Below are positions 7,170 to 10,130 of a stretch of 10,130 nucleotides of DNA, piece by piece. A model generated the notes under the pieces. The model saw nothing but the letters and a program-made list of their open reading frames with translations, searched no databases and was not told the DNA's origin. Source of the stretch: an uncultured Oscillospiraceae bacterium (GTDB lineage: Bacteria; Bacillota; Clostridia; UBA1212; SIG427); assembly GCA_902465325.1 (NCBI GenBank), contig CABQMV010000077.1, positions 1 through 10,130 of the forward strand, written 5' to 3'. A program made the translations under genes and the position numbers. Each line of letters starts with the position of its first letter. Within the stretch, counting starts at the first letter, position 1.

Positions 7170-8060
7170 TCAGATCGGGGAGATTGCTTTTGCCCTGCTG
7201 TCATAATTCCAGCTGTGGGGAGCCATCTCGGGAATACCGTCAATGCCAAACAGATGAATCAGCCAATTGCAGCTGAGCTCTACCCAGTTATAGAAATCCC
7301 AGTTCAGCAGAGCCGGATTGCAGAAGGTATTTTGATTTGCCAGAGAAAGTCCATGAAAGCCCTCCTGGAAAATATGTAAGTCAAAGGGCCTGTCCGCGGC
7401 AGCCAGCGCAGAAGCGAACATCAGTGCATTTTCCACCGGAACCGCATTATCCGCATAGGTATGGGCAATAAATGCCGGAGGCGTATGAGGTCCTACCTGC
7501 AGCTCACAGCTGAGCTTTCGAACCATCTCCTCTCTCTTATGGTCATAGCCCTGCAAAAGCATATTTCTTGTCTGCTGATGGGTAAATTTTCCCATTGAAA
7601 TAACGGGATACAGCAGCAGTACGCCGTCTGGCTTATTTTCCTGTCCCTGACAGCCCGCCTTTTCCTGTACCTCCGGGTCATTCCAGAGCGTTGCCAGAGA
7701 TGCCACAAGATGACCTCCTGCTGAAAAACCACATACAGCAATCTGATCCTTTTTAACATGCCACCGCTCAGCGTTTTCTCTTATAATCCGCATAGCACTG
7801 GACAGATCTACCAAAGAGTTGGGATACGCTGCATTCTCGCCTACAGAATACCGCACCACAAATGCATTAAAGCCCTTGGTCAGAAACTCTAACGCTACCG
7901 GCTCCGCCTCCCTGTCGGAACAGCAGCAATAGCCGCCTCCGGGACACACAACCACTGCCGGCCTGGCATAGGAATTGGGCAGCTCAGCACTGGGTTCCTG
8001 AATATAAGTGACAAAATAAGCGCTGCCGTCTTCTCTTAAATTATATTTTTCTACTATCAT
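7170..8060 (-). CDS. Alpha/beta hydrolase, esterase/acetyl-xylan-esterase-like
   Basis: This 296-residue protein has no signal peptide or membrane segment and should be cytoplasmic. It shows the features of the HSL/BD-FAE carboxylesterase group: an oxyanion-hole CPGGGY at 39-44, nucleophile GFSAGG with Ser113, a likely acid Asp204 in TYADNAVPV, and His236 in EGFHGLSLA. Relatives act on acetylated sugars or short-chain esters, but the substrate is not determined here. The cysteine run CCC at 45-47 beside the oxyanion loop is unusual. It is the first gene of the operon, with GGAGGAGC (8067-8074) before its ATG and a near-consensus promoter upstream. Its stop lies three bases before ruvC, so DNA repair genes depend on this metabolic-type gene for transcription and probably translation. 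No link between its enzymatic role and RuvABC is known to me. Confidence 0.88.
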   Translation of the reverse strand: MIVEKYNLREDGSAYFVTYIQEPSAELPNSYARPAVVVCPGGGYCCCSDREAEPVALEFLTKGFNAFVVRYSVGENAAYPNSLVDLSSAMRIIRENAERWHVKKDQIAVCGFSAGGHLVASLATLWNDPEVQEKAGCQGQENKPDGVLLLYPVISMGKFTHQQTRNMLLQGYDHKREEMVRKLSCELQVGPHTPPAFIAHTYADNAVPVENALMFASALAAADRPFDLHIFQEGFHGLSLANQNTFCNPALLNWDFYNWVELSCNWLIHLFGIDGIPEMAPHSWNYDSRAKAISPI

Positions 8061-8100
8061 CCCAAAGCTCCTCCGTTAAAGGTAAAATGTTATGTCTATC

Positions 8101-8129
8101 ATTGTAATCCATCCGGATTACTTAGTCAA
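8101..8129 (-). promoter_or_regulatory. Strong sigma-A promoter of the hydrolase-ruvCAB-queH operon
   Basis: On the minus strand TTGACT (8124-8129) and TACAAT (8101-8106) are separated by exactly 17 bases, one mismatch from consensus in each box. The expected transcript start is near 8094, leaving a short leader before the ATG at 8060. It is the only good promoter seen ahead of the six backbone genes. Confidence 0.8.
8104..8121. promoter_or_regulatory. Candidate operator: perfect 7-4-7 inverted repeat between -35 and -10
   Basis: GTAATCC, four bases (ATCC), then GGATTAC form an exact dyad that lies in the spacer of the operon promoter and overlaps four bases of its -10 box. A dimeric regulator bound here would block polymerase, or realign the boxes as MerR-type regulators do. 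The regulator is unknown and could be absent; chance is possible for a 14-base match. Confidence 0.45.
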
Positions 8130-8135
8130 ACCTAT

Positions 8136-8163
8136 TTGCGCGCATATAAATTTATGTTAAAAT
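8136..8163 (+). promoter_or_regulatory. Probable promoter of the PAP2 phosphatase gene
   Basis: TTGCGC (8136-8141) and TAAAAT (8158-8163) are 16 bases apart on the plus strand, 30 bases before the phosphatase ATG. The -35 box starts 7 bases past that of the divergent operon promoter, so the two promoters are nearly back to back and may compete or share regulation. Confidence 0.5.
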
Positions 8164-8192
8164 AGCAGGGTAAAAATGCCAAGGAGAAATGT

Positions 8193-8750
8193 ATGTCAGA
8201 ATTAGAGCTTTCCGTTCTGGACGCACTGCAGTCCATACACAATAATGTCTTAGATAAAATTATGATTTTTTTTACCATGTTGGGAGAAATCGGTGTTCTT
8301 TGGATTTTGTTGGGAATTGTTTTACTTTTCTTCAAAAAATACAGGAAGAACGGTTGGATTCTTCTTTTCTCCCTGCTGGTTGGTGTCCTGTTGGCCAATG
8401 TACTTCTGAAAAACATTGTAGCCCGGATCCGGCCCTATGATGTAAATACAGCGGTTCAGCTGCTGATTCGTCCGCCTTCAGACTGGTCTTTTCCCTCTGG
8501 GCATGCGACAGCCTCCTTTGCTGCGGCAGCAGCTCTGCTGTACACAGACAAAAGATGGGGAATTGCTGCCTATATAACCGCCTTTTTAATTGCGTTTTCC
8601 CGTATGTATCTCTACGTCCACTACCCTACAGATATTCTGGGCGGTATTGCCGTAGGTACCGTCTCTGCAATAATTGTCATACAGGTCTCTAAAAGAACCA
8701 ACTGGAAGCAGACGCTTTCTCGGTTCCGTTCTTTCCGTTCCTCGAAATAA
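8193..8750 (+). CDS. PAP2-family membrane phosphatase (undecaprenyl-diphosphatase/lipid phosphatase-like)
   Basis: The 185-residue integral membrane protein carries the full three-part PAP2 catalytic signature: Lys73...Arg80-Pro81 (KNIVARIRP), PSGH at 101-104, and Ser136-Arg137 ... His143 ... Asp147 (SRMYLYVHYPTD). About five hydrophobic helices are visible, at roughly 22-47, 54-72, 105-117, 121-137 and 147-165. PAP2 enzymes of this small size, such as BcrC, remove phosphate from undecaprenyl diphosphate at the outer membrane face and recycle the cell-wall carrier; others act on phosphatidic acid or PGP, and sequence alone does not decide. AAGGAG at 8181-8186 stands six bases before the ATG. 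It is transcribed away from the ruv operon and is the last intact gene before the recombinase remnant. The C-terminus is basic (SRFRSFRSSK). Confidence 0.93.
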   Translation: MSELELSVLDALQSIHNNVLDKIMIFFTMLGEIGVLWILLGIVLLFFKKYRKNGWILLFSLLVGVLLANVLLKNIVARIRPYDVNTAVQLLIRPPSDWSFPSGHATASFAAAAALLYTDKRWGIAAYITAFLIAFSRMYLYVHYPTDILGGIAVGTVSAIIVIQVSKRTNWKQTLSRFRSFRSSK

Positions 8751-8799
8751 CAAAGAGCAGGGCCGTCTTAGCTAAGGTGCGGCAACGAAGTATTTATGT

Positions 8800-8837
8800 A
8801 AGGTGGCGGTGTAGTCAAAAGGCTGTGCCGCCACTTT
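8800..8837. terminator. Long hairpin between convergent genes, possible terminator
   Basis: Positions 8800-8814 can pair with 8823-8837 over 15 pairs if G-U wobbles are allowed, with an uninterrupted GTGGCGG/CCGCCAC core and an eight-base loop. It sits 50 bases after the phosphatase stop and just past the recombinase stop on the other strand. Neither side carries a clear U-tract, so it is not a textbook intrinsic terminator. It may be a bidirectional processing/terminator stem that arrived with the recombinase. Confidence 0.4.
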
Positions 8838-8843
8838 GCGCTG

Positions 8844-10130
8844 TCAGGCTATTTTCTTTTTACAGTTTTGCATACCAAGTCTACCATCAAGTGCAATGCA
8901 ATTCTCGTCAGCAATTTCAATAATACCGACAGCCCTGTAATAAATTTCAATCTTTTGTTTTCTGTGACCGCTGGCTCTTGTCGGGAGCGTGAATCACAAT
9001 TTTGTCAACCAAATCGTTTAGGATTTCTGCCGTCAGTTCTTCGGGGTCGGTGTACTTTCGGAGATTTTTCAGAAATTGCTGCAAGTCATGCTGTTCCTGT
9101 TCTCCGCTGTCAATGAGTTCTTGCAGTCGGACAATCATTGCCTTGCTTCCTTTTGCTCAGCTTCGTACTCCGTAGATAGCTTGTCAAACCGTTCCGCCAA
9201 TAATCTGCCTGCAACCATATCCTCATAAATCCGTTTGAAAAGGGTATCCAAATCCTTATCCCTGCGTTTCAGCATTACAATGTCCACCTTTGCCTTTTCT
9301 ACCGACATAATGCGTTCAGCGGTTGCTTTCTCCATTCCCTGCTTCACAAAGACCGCTTCAAACTGCTGAACATAGGCCAACACGCCGAGAATATGCCTGA
9401 AAACCATTTTGTTCAGCGTGACTGCTTCGAATATAATGCCCTGTGCAGGTTCCTGTGTTGCTGCGGTAATTCTTTGAAGCGGTTTTGAAATTCTCGGTAT
9501 GTCCGAGATATTCCACCTTTTCAAGTATCCCTACAACGGTTTTCTGAACCCATTTATATGGCTTACTCGGAAGAAGATTTCCTGCCTTCTGCGCCTTGTA
9601 CGCCGTAGGGGTAAGCACCTTTTATGCCTTTAACCGCTTTTCTATCTGCGTCGGACCATATCCGTCACAGTACAGCTTAAAAATATGCCTAACCGTTTCA
9701 GCCGCTTCTGCGTCAATCAGCCATTTATCCTTATCCGCAGTATCTTTTACATACCCGAAGGGAGGATTAACGATCAGGTGCTTTCCGTTTTCTCCCTTCA
9801 TTCGGAAGGTGGACTTGATTTTCTTAGCGGTATCTCTGGCATAAAGCTCATTACAGAAATTGCGTATCGGCGTCATATCAAACTCGGTCTGCACTTCCGA
9901 ACCCACATTGTCGTTGACAGCAATAAACCGCACATCGTTTTCAGGAAACACAATATCCGTGTACATACCGACCTGTAAATAGTTTCTGCCGAACCAGAAC
10001 ATATCCTTGACGATGACCGTTCCAACCTCGCCGCTTTCAATCAACTGTTCCGTTTCCCAAAAAGAAGGACGGTCAAATAATGAGGTGTGATAGCGATAGC
10101 GGCAAAAAGCTAATAAAATCAATGGTTTTG
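8844..10130 (-). pseudogene. Decayed large serine recombinase (5' end beyond window)
   Basis: Pieces of one large serine site-specific recombinase (TndX/TnpX-like) can be read in order on the minus strand. The resolvase part (VGTVIVKDMFWFGRNYLQVG, DVRFIAVND) and recombinase domain (RNFCNELYARDTAKKI, NPPFGYVKD) run from 10130 to 9625. A TAA at 9622-9624 interrupts what should be RLKA-E-KVLTPTAYK. The same frame then continues to about 9445, and the sequence jumps from TENFKTASKNYR directly to GTCTGHYIR, so the zinc-ribbon region is missing. Further frameshifts lie near 9445 (two bases lost or one gained), 9137 (one lost) and 8968 (one extra C). After them the coiled-coil (LKRRDKDLDTLFKRIYEDMVAGRL), RKYTDPEELTAEIL and C-terminal IEIYYRAVGIIEIADENC reappear, ending at TGA 8844-8846. 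The usual SRFGR catalytic motif reads FWFGR, losing one conserved arginine. It cannot make an active recombinase. Confidence 0.88.

Noticed and set aside
8132..8416. 94-codon minus-strand open frame opposite the PAP2 gene
   Set aside because: It is antisense to a gene with the full PAP2 signature and overlaps the promoter region; its composition is that of a shadow frame.
9135..9524. 129-codon frame considered as an independent small gene
   Set aside because: Its sequence is the C-terminal coiled-coil part of the serine recombinase and joins the flanking fragments in order; only frameshifts separate them.
9622..10122. Separate short recombinase gene starting at a TTG at 10120-10122
   Set aside because: The frame is already open upstream to the window edge and the coding homology begins mid-domain, so this is an interior codon of a truncated gene.

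Overview
The window looks like Clostridia chromosome, probably Lachnospiraceae. The basis is the compact ruvC-ruvA-ruvB-queH operon, strong AGGAGG-type ribosome sites, moderate GC, and adjoining integrative-element debris of the Tn1549/CD1110 type common in gut Firmicutes. The lineage is inferred from gene order and protein style, not from a search.

Layout. Positions 1-1285 (minus) are one uninterrupted reading frame made of two unrelated pieces. Its N-terminal ~150 residues look like the start of a restriction endonuclease. At about 811-840 it passes in frame into the middle of a VirB4-like conjugation ATPase, which runs off the window. Upstream of it in the same operon (1295-3430, minus) is a complete 711-residue DNA adenine methyltransferase with two D12-class catalytic domains in tandem plus an N-terminal helix-turn-helix. 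This is the FokI-type design for methylating both strands of an asymmetric site. The pair therefore looks like a type IIS-like restriction-modification operon whose nuclease has lost its C-terminal part.

Positions 3553-8060 (minus) hold the chromosomal backbone, a tight operon in transcription order: alpha/beta hydrolase (esterase type), ruvC, ruvA, ruvB, queH, membrane-anchored alpha/beta hydrolase. Start and stop codons overlap or nearly touch. Transcription probably starts from a near-consensus promoter at 8101-8129, which has a perfect inverted repeat between its -35 and -10 boxes. RuvABC process Holliday junctions, QueH performs the last step of queuosine synthesis, and the hydrolases have no assigned substrate. 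Divergently, 8193-8750 (plus) encodes a small PAP2-family membrane phosphatase with its own promoter.

Positions 8844-10130 (minus) are the decayed remains of a large serine recombinase, with a nonsense codon, three frameshifts, loss of the zinc-ribbon region and an altered catalytic-motif arginine. Housekeeping genes are thus flanked on both sides by broken integrative-element genes. The most notable objects are the in-frame nuclease/VirB4 chimera and the intact double-headed methyltransferase left beside it.
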